From the NCBI GenBank assembly GCA_026707585.1, contig JAPOWQ010000052.1, positions 1 to 37,025 of the forward strand: a DNA stretch of 37,025 nucleotides, read 5' to 3'. The stretch comes from Chloroflexota bacterium (lineage in GTDB: Bacteria > Chloroflexota > UBA11872). This document shows positions 23,602 to 32,866 of this stretch, piece after piece (position 1 is the first letter of the stretch; each line of letters opens with the position of its first letter). The notes below the pieces were generated by a model. It made no database searches and was not told the DNA's origin. It worked only from the letters and a program-made list of their open reading frames with translations. The position numbers and the translations under genes were made by a program.

Positions 23602-25812
23602 ATGCTCCACATCGCCGGCGCTGGCTCGGCGCGCGTGCATAAGACAGCGGCCGCCTACTGTTCCCTCGGGCTGAGCGCGCTTATTAGCGGAGGCACCAGC
23701 ACCGTACTGGTCGTGGGAAACCCGCTTCGATCCGACGCTCCGATTCTCACCTCCCTGGCCACGGCGAGCGTTGTGACGGCCTTCGTCTTATTTCGCTCCC
23801 GGGGTCTGCCGCGGACGGCTCAGCTTCGATTCGCCACCGCCAACCTGCTAACAGCGGTCCCGCTCGTGGGAATGGCAATCGGGACGCTTACGAGCGACGA
23901 GGTGGCTCAGCTCACGACGCGATCGAGCAGCCTGGGCTGGGTACTCGCCTCGATGCTGCCGCTGGTAGCCATGATCGCCGCCAGGCGCGCCGACGGGGCA
24001 TCGGCGGGCATCGACCCGGCATTTGGCGGAGCCGTGGGCGTTGCCGGCGCGGCTTTGCTTCACCTCGCCGCGACCGATGCCTCCGCGTTTAGCCCGCCAT
24101 GGGCGCTCGCCGGCTTCACGATTGGCGCGGTGGTCGTCGCAGGCATCTCACGCCTGCCACCGCAACCGCCGCGACGCACGCCGGTAGGAACGACCTGGCG
24201 AACCCTTCCTTGTACGGCGGCATTAGTCATGGCCGTCATCACCGCAGTGCCAGCCGCTCCGCGGCACGAACTCGCCACCTCGGCCGGCGCGCAAGCCCTG
24301 GCCGTAACAGTCACCAGCTTCCTTTTGGTGGCTTCGATCGCCCTCTGGTGGGGCGAGCGAAACCACGCCTGCGCAGATCCCTGGAATAGATTCCGAATCA
24401 CAGTACGGCTGTTTCTACCCGTAACGACTGCACTTTCCCTGCTAGTCATTGGTGGGCTGCAGGCTGCTTCTTATTCTGCGGTCACCATTGATGACCTGGG
24501 GCGCTTCCTGGTCACGGCCGAGGCCTTACTCACCAGCCGGGAGTTTCAGTTTTGGGGAAGCTACTGGCTCCTGCCGGGCCTGCCGGTATTCCTGGCGATC
24601 GCGTTTGCCCTGCTGGGCTACACATATCCAGCTGCGCTGGCACCAATGTTCCTGGCAAATGCGCTGCTTCCGTGGCTGATCTATCGAGCGGCATTGGCTT
24701 TGGGCGCTCGGAAAGCACCCGCGTACGCATTCGCTGTCATCGCCGTGATTATTCCGCCAATCCAGATTTACAGTCTAGGATCGGCGGAACCAGATCCAGT
24801 GTTTATCGCCCTCCTGGCAGCTACCGCCTGGGCTTTCGCTCACGCTATCAGATCTCGACGCCCGAGTTTTTCGCTTCTCGCGTTGGGCGCGCTGGGGGCG
24901 GCAGTGGTGCTCATGCGACCAGAAGGACCACTGTATAGTGGTTTGCTGGTGCTGGCGGCTCTGCTTGCCGTCCGGTCACGCTGGGCGGTTGTCGGCAGCT
25001 TGGCGTTTGGTGCGTTGCTTCTGCCTCTTGTCGTATACAGTCTCGCCCAACTTGGTCGACCATGGCCAGCGCCAGGTGAGGAATTCTCGTACACGATGCT
25101 CGTCCATAAAGCAGACATTATAGGAGAAGTGACACTGCCTCGACTGAGTAAACTCTTGCTCTTGCACGACATCCGGTTTCCCTTGATCATAGCTGCCATT
25201 CTCATCCTGTTTGCAATCGGTTCCGTTCGGACGTCGCGTCAGCACTGGGCACTTGCCGCCTTACCTTTAGCAGCGATACTCAACGTGGTATTGACGCTGT
25301 CAATTGTGGACAGCAGCACGACCGAGATACGTATCTCGTTAGTTGAGGATTTCGTTCGCCATCGCGCCTATCCATTACCGATTGTCGCAGCGCTCGCGGC
25401 AGTAGGAGTAAGCGTCCTGGTCCAACTGCCAAACCGCAACCCTACGCTCAACTCTGCGCTTCGCATTGTTGGCGTTGCAGCCGTCATCTATCTGGCGGCG
25501 GGAAGTCTCTACATCCTGGGCAAACCCGAAGGATTCCATCACGGTCCGGACGTTGGCAGCCTGCTTCCAGCCGACATACACGTCAACGCACCAGAGCTGT
25601 GGTTGCACCCATTCCGGCTTCCGGCCGGCGACGGGGATTTCATGGGTTACCGTGGCGAGCTGTTTGCTTGGTACAAGCCATTTGATACGCACAGTAAGAC
25701 GATAGGTATGGCATATCAAACTTTGACTGGAGCTGTTGCTTCATTTGGTTTTGCTTCGATACTTGCAGCCGCACCACAGCGACGTTCGCGAATCTCGAAT
25801 AGTGGCGTATAG
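23602..25812 (+). CDS. Polytopic membrane protein, GT-C-like (paralog 1)
   Basis: The 736-residue protein has about 16-18 hydrophobic segments. Residues 1-280 form an extra membrane domain. The rest resembles GT-C glycosyltransferases, which use lipid-linked sugars on the outer face of the membrane: an acidic pair D297-D298 in a loop after a membrane helix (VTIDDLGRF), LPGLPVF, YPAALAPMFLANALLPWL, and R-P-E-G at 439-442. The soluble-looking end carries VNAPELWLHPF and AYQTLTGAVASFGFA. It is a close paralog of the next gene. It could equally be a Wzy/ligase-like enzyme. ATG 23602 lacks a Shine-Dalgarno, but the sequence before it matches that before the paralog. Later parts are lower in GC than the start. 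Confidence 0.7.
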   Translation: MLHIAGAGSARVHKTAAAYCSLGLSALISGGTSTVLVVGNPLRSDAPILTSLATASVVTAFVLFRSRGLPRTAQLRFATANLLTAVPLVGMAIGTLTSDEVAQLTTRSSSLGWVLASMLPLVAMIAARRADGASAGIDPAFGGAVGVAGAALLHLAATDASAFSPPWALAGFTIGAVVVAGISRLPPQPPRRTPVGTTWRTLPCTAALVMAVITAVPAAPRHELATSAGAQALAVTVTSFLLVASIALWWGERNHACADPWNRFRITVRLFLPVTTALSLLVIGGLQAASYSAVTIDDLGRFLVTAEALLTSREFQFWGSYWLLPGLPVFLAIAFALLGYTYPAALAPMFLANALLPWLIYRAALALGARKAPAYAFAVIAVIIPPIQIYSLGSAEPDPVFIALLAATAWAFAHAIRSRRPSFSLLALGALGAAVVLMRPEGPLYSGLLVLAALLAVRSRWAVVGSLAFGALLLPLVVYSLAQLGRPWPAPGEEFSYTMLVHKADIIGEVTLPRLSKLLLLHDIRFPLIIAAILILFAIGSVRTSRQHWALAALPLAAILNVVLTLSIVDSSTTEIRISLVEDFVRHRAYPLPIVAALAAVGVSVLVQLPNRNPTLNSALRIVGVAAVIYLAAGSLYILGKPEGFHHGPDVGSLLPADIHVNAPELWLHPFRLPAGDGDFMGYRGELFAWYKPFDTHSKTIGMAYQTLTGAVASFGFASILAAAPQRRSRISNSGV

Positions 25813-26029
25813 TGAGCTTGTTTCGGCACCTTAACTACGTCCTGTACGTGGTACAGTAGGAAAGCAAAGAATCAGTCATCTCGGAGATCGGAACTTGGAA
25901 TTCGACACCATCTTCCGCATTCGCCCACCCAACCCACGTCGCCCGCTCGGCAAATCAATCGGCGGCGACCAAGACGCGTGACAGTGACCGAATGCGACAT
26001 GCGCCGCATGCCAGACGATCCCGTTGACA

Positions 26030-28261
26030 GTGTTCAACAGCCCTGAATCCCAACCGGCGCTCGCACGCCGGCGTGCGACGGCGTGCTTCTGGGTCGGATT
26101 GAGCGCACTCGCGAGCGGATGGATCGGCACCGTTCTAGTCGGTGGGCCGATGGGATTGGGCGCTCCCACCTCTGAGGCTCTGACTGCGGGCGTCACAGTG
26201 GCCGCGATCGTTGCGCTCATTGCTCGACGTGCGCCCCCCGCCGGGCGGCGCACGGTTGCGACGGCCTATCTGCTGTGGTCGCTTCCGCTGATCGGCGTGG
26301 TTGTCGCGATGTATGTAAGCGATCAGTTCGTGCACCTCACAACACGGTCCAGCGCCCTCGGGTGGATCCTGGTTGCGAGCTTGCCGCTGCTCGCCGTCGT
26401 CGCCGTCCAACGGATTGGAGAACCCCGGCGAGACGCTGACTTCACGTTTGGCTGCGCCGTGGGTGTGGCGGTGGCAGCCCTGATTCACGTGGCGGCTGCC
26501 GATACCACAATGTTCGATCTCCGATGGACGTTGGTCGGGAGCATCGTTGGGGCCGGCGCGGTCGGCGGCCTCGGACTGGCCTCGCCGCAGCCAGCCTTGC
26601 GCACGCCGCTGGGGACGACGTGGCGCACGTCGCCCTTCGCCGCCGCGTGGGTCATGGCAATCATCACGGCGATTCCCGCCGCTCCCCGACACGAACTCTC
26701 GACGTCCGCCGGCGCCCAGGTTCTGGCGGTGACTATTACCGGCGGTCTGCTGCTTACTGTGCTCGCCTTCTGGTACGGCGAACGCGTCGCGACTTCCGTA
26801 CCTGCGTGGTCGGTGTTTCGGACCGGTATGCGCCGGTTCGCACCCGGGATCGCCACGCTCGCGCTATTCCTGATCGGTGGGCTTCAGGCTGCGTCGTACT
26901 CGGAGGTCACCATCGACGACCTCGGTCAGTTCTGGATAGCAGCAGATAGGTTGATGACCGGTAGGGAATATCCGATAGGGATGCATCGCGCCGGGCTGCC
27001 AGGATTACCGCTTCTCCTTGCTGCGTCGTTTACCGCCTTCGGGAGGACCTTTCCCGCCGCACTAGCGCCAATGTTCATCGCCAACACGCTTCTCCCTTGG
27101 CTGCTCTTCCGGGCATGCCTTGCAGCCGGCGCGGCGCGTACGGCCGCTTTTGCTATTGCTGTTTTGGCCGTGGCACTTCCAGTTGTCCAAGTCTACAGTT
27201 TAGGCGCAGCCGACCCCGAGGCAGTATTCATTGCCTTGATCGCTGCCGCCGTGTGGGCTCTCTGCCATGTCATCCGGACACGCCGACCGCGACAGTCCGT
27301 TCTGGTACTCGGACTACTCGCAGGCGGCCTGGCCATTACTCGTCCCGAAGGACCCCTGTACGGAGGACTTGTGCTCTTGGCAGCACTAGGCGCAATTCGA
27401 TCCCGATGGGCGGTTCTCGGCTGTTGCGTCGGAGGTCTCATTGCCGCGCCGGTAGTCGTGCTTAGCCTAGCGAATCTCGGCAGGCCGTGGCCAACGCACA
27501 GCGTTAGTGTCTCGCTCGCCAACCTGCTGGAGAACGCAAGGATAGTCGGCGGCATCACGGCACCCAAGGTGGCACGAGTGTTGCTCCTCGATGACACTAG
27601 ATTTGCTGTTTTGATCGCATTGGTTATCACTCTTTCGATCATTGGATCCGCCTATCTCGCAAAAGAGCATTGGGCCTTCACGGTCTTGCCTGTGGCCGCT
27701 GCCGCGAATGTCTTGGTGAAGCTGAGCATCAGTTCGTATGGGGTATCTCTACGATCCGACTTTCCACCGGAGTTTGTTCGGCATATTTCGTACCCGACGC
27801 CCGTTTTCGCTTTACTCGCGTCAGTTGGGATATCGATTCTCGCCAAGCTGCTTGCAACTCGTGGAACAACGGCACAAAGGCTCGGTCACCTTGTTGGCAT
27901 CACCGCCGCCGTGTATCTGGTAGCAGGCAGCCTCTATGTGCTCGGAACTCCCGAAGAATTCCATCATGGCAATAAGAGCGGCAGCCTGTTCGCGGATAGC
28001 ATCTACGTGAACGCGCCCGAACTTTGGATGAATCCATTCGATCTTCCAAGCCGGGAATGGAACTTCTTTGACTACCGCGACCGTTTGTTCGACTGGTACG
28101 CACCATTTGACAACCACAGCGATACGGCCGGTATGGCGTATCAGACCTTGACGGGTGCGGTGGCGGCCATGGGCTTCGCTGCACTGCTCGTGGCAGCGCC
28201 CAACCGCCGCACAGACGCGGTCTCGGGAGCGACGAAACGGAGGGCTGATGAGGCACCCTAG
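26030..28261 (+). CDS. Polytopic membrane protein, GT-C-like (paralog 2)
   Basis: The 743-residue protein is similar to the preceding one along its whole length. Shared blocks include IGGLQAASYS.VTIDDLG, LPGLP, YPAALAPMF.AN.LLPWL, RPEGPLY.GL, LGRPWP, VNAPELW..PF.LP and GMAYQTLTGAVA. The acidic pair is D296-D297 and R-P-E-G begins at 438. I start it at GTG 26030 because ACGATCYCGYTGACARTG aligns with the start of paralog 1; a TTG at 26024 is possible. The 217 bases between the paralogs show no gene. Probable membrane glycosyltransferase or polymerase for the surface-glycan genes that follow. Confidence 0.7.
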   Translation: MFNSPESQPALARRRATACFWVGLSALASGWIGTVLVGGPMGLGAPTSEALTAGVTVAAIVALIARRAPPAGRRTVATAYLLWSLPLIGVVVAMYVSDQFVHLTTRSSALGWILVASLPLLAVVAVQRIGEPRRDADFTFGCAVGVAVAALIHVAAADTTMFDLRWTLVGSIVGAGAVGGLGLASPQPALRTPLGTTWRTSPFAAAWVMAIITAIPAAPRHELSTSAGAQVLAVTITGGLLLTVLAFWYGERVATSVPAWSVFRTGMRRFAPGIATLALFLIGGLQAASYSEVTIDDLGQFWIAADRLMTGREYPIGMHRAGLPGLPLLLAASFTAFGRTFPAALAPMFIANTLLPWLLFRACLAAGAARTAAFAIAVLAVALPVVQVYSLGAADPEAVFIALIAAAVWALCHVIRTRRPRQSVLVLGLLAGGLAITRPEGPLYGGLVLLAALGAIRSRWAVLGCCVGGLIAAPVVVLSLANLGRPWPTHSVSVSLANLLENARIVGGITAPKVARVLLLDDTRFAVLIALVITLSIIGSAYLAKEHWAFTVLPVAAAANVLVKLSISSYGVSLRSDFPPEFVRHISYPTPVFALLASVGISILAKLLATRGTTAQRLGHLVGITAAVYLVAGSLYVLGTPEEFHHGNKSGSLFADSIYVNAPELWMNPFDLPSREWNFFDYRDRLFDWYAPFDNHSDTAGMAYQTLTGAVAAMGFAALLVAAPNRRTDAVSGATKRRADEAP

Positions 28262-28417
28262 CCAGGCAGCGACCGTCCTATGTCGGCAGCTCGCCGCCAG
28301 GAATCCGCGGGGCGATTGAGCCGGAGATGGTCCGACGCCGCACAGTCACAAGTTGGCGAGCGCGCCGTTTCCTATTCTGAAAGCCCCAAACTGCCAGTTC
28401 GACAACCTGAGGGACAC

Positions 28418-29560
28418 GTGGCGCGCGTTGGATTGAATGCGCTGGTGCTGCGTACCGATGCGTCATACCGCAATGCCGGGCCGAGCCGCTACGCAACAAA
28501 CCTGATTCAAGCCCTACTGTCGCAGCCGCGCACCAATCACTTCACTATCTTCCTGAATGAGCAAGTGCGGGGTCTGCCATTCACACCGGCGCAGCCTGTG
28601 CGTGTGTTGCGGACGAAGGCTCCAACGTCCCGTACCGGTGTGCGGGTGCTCTGGGAGCACCTGCTGGCGCCCTGGCAAATCGCCACGGCGCGGCTTGACG
28701 TCGTGCACTCCCTGCTGAACGTTGTCCCGCTCGCCGCTCCGACACGACACGTCGTGACCGTGCATGACCTCTCATTCATGCGCGTGCCCGGGGCGCATCC
28801 GACGCACCGGCGCTGGTACCTGACCGCGGCCACGTGGCTCTCGGCGCGGCGCGCCAAGGTGGTGCTGGCAGACTCGCGCGCCACGAGGGACGACGTGGTC
28901 GAACTGCTGGGCGTTCATCCGGATCGCGTGCACGTGGTGTACCCGGGGCGCGAGGCCGTGTTTCATCCGCGGCCGGACGCGCGCGTCGACGCATTTCGGC
29001 GGGACCACGGGGTGGACAAACCGTTCGTTCTGTTCGTCGGCACGTTGGAGCCGCGCAAAAACGTTGATGTGCTGGTGCGCGCCTTTGGCTTGGCGGCGAG
29101 GAACGGACTGGCCGGGAACCTGGTCATCGCCGGCGGCCGCGGCTGGGCCACCGATGCGATCGACGCCGCCATCGCGGACAGTCCGGTGCGCCGACGGATA
29201 CGGCGAATCGGTTATGTTAAGCAGGAAGACCTGCCGTACTGGTACTGTGCAGCCGATCTGGTCGTGTACCCGTCCAGCTACGAGGGCTTTGGCATTCCGG
29301 TCCTGGAAGCCATGGCCAGCGGAACGCCGGTCATCACGTCAAACCGTTCGTCGCTGCCCGAAGTTGGGGGCGATGCAGCGCTGGCCGTGGACCCGCGCGA
29401 TGCAGCCCAGTTGGCCGCCACCATGTCCGCCGTGCTGCAGTCGCCGGAGCGGCGGGCGCGAATGAGCAAACTTGGGCTCGTTCAGGCGCAGCGATTCGAT
29501 TGGACGGTAGCCGCCGAGCAATGTCTCAGTCTGTATCGACGCGCCCTCGACCCAAGCTGA
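28418..29560 (+). CDS. Glycosyltransferase family 4 protein (first)
   Basis: The 380-residue cytosolic GT-B enzyme transfers a sugar from a nucleotide donor to a growing lipid-linked glycan. The C-terminal donor domain shows FVGTLEPRKNVDVLVRAF, VIAGGRGW, and the EX7E motif region SSYEGFGIPVLEAMASGTPVITSNRSSLPEVGG. The N-terminal acceptor domain starts VGLNALVLR and contains GPSRYATNL. I use GTG 28418, preceded by TGAGGGA; an in-frame ATG at 28280 would add 46 low-complexity residues. It overlaps the next gene by 40 bases. Donor sugar unknown; mannose-type GT4 enzymes look closest. Confidence 0.9.
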   Translation: MARVGLNALVLRTDASYRNAGPSRYATNLIQALLSQPRTNHFTIFLNEQVRGLPFTPAQPVRVLRTKAPTSRTGVRVLWEHLLAPWQIATARLDVVHSLLNVVPLAAPTRHVVTVHDLSFMRVPGAHPTHRRWYLTAATWLSARRAKVVLADSRATRDDVVELLGVHPDRVHVVYPGREAVFHPRPDARVDAFRRDHGVDKPFVLFVGTLEPRKNVDVLVRAFGLAARNGLAGNLVIAGGRGWATDAIDAAIADSPVRRRIRRIGYVKQEDLPYWYCAADLVVYPSSYEGFGIPVLEAMASGTPVITSNRSSLPEVGGDAALAVDPRDAAQLAATMSAVLQSPERRARMSKLGLVQAQRFDWTVAAEQCLSLYRRALDPS

Positions 29561-31059
29561 CCGAGGTGCGCAATTCCCGGCCAGGGCCGCCGGCTGGCAC
29601 GGACGCGCCCGCGACCACCAAGCGTCGCCACCACCACGCAGCCTGGCGATTCCTGGCCTCGCCACGGGTGCTGGCGGCTGGAGACCTGGCGCTGCTGTTC
29701 AGTGCCTTCCTTCTCGCCTATACCGCCCGCTACACATGGCGCCTGGGCCCCGCGCTGAACGAGTTTCAATTCACGCCGCTGGATGCCTATTGGGTTGTTG
29801 CCGGCCTGTTTATACCTGTCACGCTGCTCAGCTACGCGAGTTTGGGCCGCTACCAACGGCACCGCGGATCTTCCCTCGTGGAAGATCTGGGCCGGATTGC
29901 CGTGGGGACGCTGATCGGGACTGCGGCGGTGATCGTGGTGTTCTTCGTTTCGCGTCCTGTCTTCTTCTCCAGGCTGATGTTCCTCTACCTGGGAACGTCT
30001 GGCCTTGGATTCGCCGTGCTGTGGGTGCTGGTGCGCCGGGTCGGGCTTGGCCTGTTGCGCCGAGCCGGCTACGACAACCAGCGCATCCTGGTCGTGGGCG
30101 GAGGCGCGGTGGCCAAGTTCCTCATGCAACAGTTGACGGCAAATCGCAGCCTGGGCCATCGGGTTATCGGATACCTCGATTCCAACGGCGCCGGTTCCAG
30201 CAGCGCGTTCGGTCGCTTCGCACGGCTGGGTTGTGTTGATGACCTGGCGACGGTGATCGACTCCGAACAGGTGGACGTTGTCTACGCTGCCCTTCCGTCC
30301 AGCGTGCAACATGACCTGGCACCGGTTATCGAGCGGTGTCGCCGCCAGGGAGTGCAATTCCGCGTCGTGCCGGACCTGCTTGAAGCGCAGTTTGGTCGCA
30401 TGGACATCCACCCCGTAGCAGGGATTCCGCTGGTCATCCTGCGCGAACCGGAGATCACGGGATTCCGCTACCTGCAGAAACGGGCATTGGACCTGGCCGT
30501 GAGTCTTGTGGGCCTGCTGCTCACCGCCCCGTTATGGGTGGTGATCGGGCTGGCGATTCGGCTGGACTCTCCGGGCCCCATCTTGTTCCGGCAGACTCGA
30601 ATAGGACGTGACGGTCAGTCGTTCCGCGTGTTCAAGTTTCGTTCGATGGTGCAGGACGCCGAGAAACGCAAGCACGAGCTGTTTGACGACAAGCGCCACC
30701 CGCTGCTGTTCAAGGCGCCGGATGATCAACGGCGAACGCGGGTCGGTCGACTGCTCCGACGCCTGAGCGTCGACGAATTACCCCAACTGCTGAACGTGCT
30801 GCTGGGTCAGATGAGCCTGGTGGGCCCGCGGGCGCAGGTACCCGCCGAGGTGGCGCAGTATGACGATTGGGCGCGCCACCGCCTGCAGGTTCTGCCGGGG
30901 CTCACCGGCCTCTGGCAGGTGAGTGGACGTAGCGACCTGGGCTTTGACGAAATGGTGATGCTGGACACGTTCTACGTATCCAACTGGTCGCTGGGCCTGG
31001 ACCTGCGCATCCTCCTACAGACGATTCCGACCGTGCTGAGCGGGCGTGGGGCGTATTGA
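29521..31059 (+). CDS. Polyprenyl-phosphate sugar phosphotransferase (WcaJ/WbaP-like)
   Basis: The 512-residue enzyme starts glycan synthesis by moving a sugar-1-phosphate to undecaprenyl phosphate. An N-terminal group of about four or five membrane helices is followed by a CoA-binding/Rossmann-like domain (RILVVGGGAVAKFLMQQL). The C-terminal bacterial sugar transferase domain (about residues 316-512) has KRALDLAVSLVGLLLTAPLW, the LDSPGPILFRQTRIGRDG block, FKFRSM, RRLSVDELPQLLNVL, MSLVGPRAQVP and PGLTGLWQVSGRS. The ATG at 29521 lies within the end of the previous gene. A His/Arg-rich N terminus precedes the first helix. Starting sugar (glucose or galactose) cannot be decided. Confidence 0.93.
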   Translation: MSQSVSTRPRPKLTEVRNSRPGPPAGTDAPATTKRRHHHAAWRFLASPRVLAAGDLALLFSAFLLAYTARYTWRLGPALNEFQFTPLDAYWVVAGLFIPVTLLSYASLGRYQRHRGSSLVEDLGRIAVGTLIGTAAVIVVFFVSRPVFFSRLMFLYLGTSGLGFAVLWVLVRRVGLGLLRRAGYDNQRILVVGGGAVAKFLMQQLTANRSLGHRVIGYLDSNGAGSSSAFGRFARLGCVDDLATVIDSEQVDVVYAALPSSVQHDLAPVIERCRRQGVQFRVVPDLLEAQFGRMDIHPVAGIPLVILREPEITGFRYLQKRALDLAVSLVGLLLTAPLWVVIGLAIRLDSPGPILFRQTRIGRDGQSFRVFKFRSMVQDAEKRKHELFDDKRHPLLFKAPDDQRRTRVGRLLRRLSVDELPQLLNVLLGQMSLVGPRAQVPAEVAQYDDWARHRLQVLPGLTGLWQVSGRSDLGFDEMVMLDTFYVSNWSLGLDLRILLQTIPTVLSGRGAY

Positions 31060-31079
31060 GCCAGACCTCGCGCACCGTG

Positions 31080-32198
31080 ATGCAGCCGCGCACGGCGCTG
31101 ATTCACGACTGGCTGAATCAGCAGGGCGGGGCGGAAAACGTGTTGATGGAGCTGCACCGCGTGTTTCCGTCGGCTCCGATCTACACCTCGTTCTACGAGC
31201 CCGCGCTGGTCGACCCGGCCTTTCGACACCTGGACATACGCCACACCTGGCTGCAGCAGTTCCCGCTCTGGCGAAGCAACCACCAGGCACTTCTGCCGTT
31301 GTACCCGCTGGCGTTCGGCGGCCTGAGGGTTCCCAAGGCGGACCTGGTATTGAGCAACGCCAGCGCCTTTTGCAAAGGGATCCGCCCAGCGCCCGGGGCG
31401 GTGCACGTGTGCTATTGCCTGACACCCACGCGGTTCCTGTGGATGCCGGACGCGTACCTGGCGGGCGAGCGAGCTCCGCATTGGTCACGCGTGCTATTGC
31501 CCCCGCTGCTGGCCTGGGCACGCCGTTGGGACCGCAACGCCGCGGGGCGTGTGACCCAGTTCCTGGCTATTTCGCGGGCTGTGGCCGACCGCATTCAGCG
31601 CTTCTATGGACGATCGTCCCGCATCGTCTACCCGCCGGTGGACGTGGATCGCTTCAAGCCCACGACCGACGTGGGCGACGCGCTTCTGATCGTGTCGCGC
31701 CTGATTCCCTACAAGCGCATCGATCTGGCGGTACGCGCCTGCACCGATCTCGGGCTGCCGCTGCGGATCGTGGGGAGCGGAAGGGCCGAAGCCAGCCTGC
31801 GGGCGCTGGCAGGGCCAACCGTCAGGTTTCTTGGTAGGCTGCCCGACCGCGACGTGAGCGTGGAAATGGCGCGCTGTCGTGCGTTGCTGTTCCCGGGTGA
31901 CGAGGATTTCGGAATCACCCCGGTCGAAGCCCAGGCCGCCGGCCGGCCGGTCGTGGCCTACGGCTCAGGTGGGGCGCTGGATACGGTGATTGATGGCAAG
32001 ACAGGCATCCTCTTCAGAAAGCAGACGGTCGCATCGCTTGGGGCGGCCCTGCGTCAGGTTCAAACGATGTCCTTCGATACCGATGCTCTCATCGCCAATG
32101 CTCGCCGGTTCAGCCGTGACCATTTCCGTCGCGCCCTGCTGGACGCGGTGAACGACACGCTCCGAGCGCACGGCCGACCGCCCGTTCCCGACGCCTGA
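31080..32198 (+). CDS. Glycosyltransferase family 4 protein (second)
   Basis: The 372-residue GT-B enzyme resembles WbaZ-like mannosyltransferases. It has TALIHDWLNQQGGAENVL at the start, CYCLTPTRFLWMPDAYL in the acceptor domain, FLAISRAVADRIQRFYGR, and a donor-site block GDEDFGITPVEAQAAGRPVVAYGSGGALDTV. An upstream TTG at 31056, overlapping the preceding stop, is an alternative start. Its stop overlaps the next ATG as TGATG, so the genes are translationally coupled. It probably adds the second or third sugar of the repeat unit. Confidence 0.9.
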   Translation: MQPRTALIHDWLNQQGGAENVLMELHRVFPSAPIYTSFYEPALVDPAFRHLDIRHTWLQQFPLWRSNHQALLPLYPLAFGGLRVPKADLVLSNASAFCKGIRPAPGAVHVCYCLTPTRFLWMPDAYLAGERAPHWSRVLLPPLLAWARRWDRNAAGRVTQFLAISRAVADRIQRFYGRSSRIVYPPVDVDRFKPTTDVGDALLIVSRLIPYKRIDLAVRACTDLGLPLRIVGSGRAEASLRALAGPTVRFLGRLPDRDVSVEMARCRALLFPGDEDFGITPVEAQAAGRPVVAYGSGGALDTVIDGKTGILFRKQTVASLGAALRQVQTMSFDTDALIANARRFSRDHFRRALLDAVNDTLRAHGRPPVPDA

Positions 32199-32866
32199 TG
32201 TCGACTGAACGCGTCGGCCGGATCCTGGGACGCTGGTGGTGGTTTATCAGCGCGGTGACGATCGCCACGCTGGTTGGATCGCTTCTCTGGCAGGCCTTCG
32301 GTCCAGTGAACTACGAGGCTGAAGCCGAGCTGCTCCTGGTGCTGGAACTGCCGCCAGACAGCGAGGACCGCCAGTTTGGGATTGAGAACAGCCGGGCTCA
32401 GGCGTCCACGGTCGTGATTGACGACCTGGTCCGGCTGGCACGCGGGCGCAGTTTCCTCCGCGAGGTGGTGGAGGCCGTGGCCCAAGAGGGCGTGGCGGCT
32501 GACCTGGAAGTGCTGGCCAGCACGATTGATGTCTTTCCGCTGGCGCGGGGGCTGCGGCTCGAGCTGAGCTGGGAAGACCGTTCGGTGCAAACCATCATCG
32601 ACGCGGCGGCGAAACTGCTGGTCGAGGATCAGACCCGGTTGTATCCCAGCCTGAGCGAGCTGGGAACGCTGCGTCTGATCGACAAGACGGACGAAGCCGC
32701 CCGACCGCGGCTGGTTCTTGTAATCCTCAATGTTGCCCTGGCGACCCTGGCCGCGTTGCTGGCGGCCGTGTTTGCGGTGCTGGTGGTTGACTGGCGGATG
32801 AACCGGCTGTTTGCGGATGACGTGGCCGACTTGCTGGATACCGCGGTGATAGGGACGGTGCGGTGA
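32198..32866 (+). CDS. Wzz/CpsC-like chain-length protein A
   Basis: The 222-residue protein has two membrane helices (about 14-34 and 171-193) enclosing an extracytoplasmic domain with a VNYEAEAELLLVLELP strand after the first helix, as in polysaccharide co-polymerases. It is shorter than typical Wzz/Wzc proteins (300 or more), with a reduced coiled-coil segment. The cytosolic tail (MNRLFADDVADLLDTAVIGTV) resembles the linker to a BY-kinase. Starts at ATG 32198 overlapping the previous stop. It likely sets polymer length together with the next two genes. Confidence 0.75.
   Translation: MSTERVGRILGRWWWFISAVTIATLVGSLLWQAFGPVNYEAEAELLLVLELPPDSEDRQFGIENSRAQASTVVIDDLVRLARGRSFLREVVEAVAQEGVAADLEVLASTIDVFPLARGLRLELSWEDRSVQTIIDAAAKLLVEDQTRLYPSLSELGTLRLIDKTDEAARPRLVLVILNVALATLAALLAAVFAVLVVDWRMNRLFADDVADLLDTAVIGTVR

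Noticed and set aside
22249-23640. Minus-strand 463-codon frame opposite the ABC ATPase
   Set aside because: It is antisense to all the Walker and signature motifs of a certain gene and has shadow composition.
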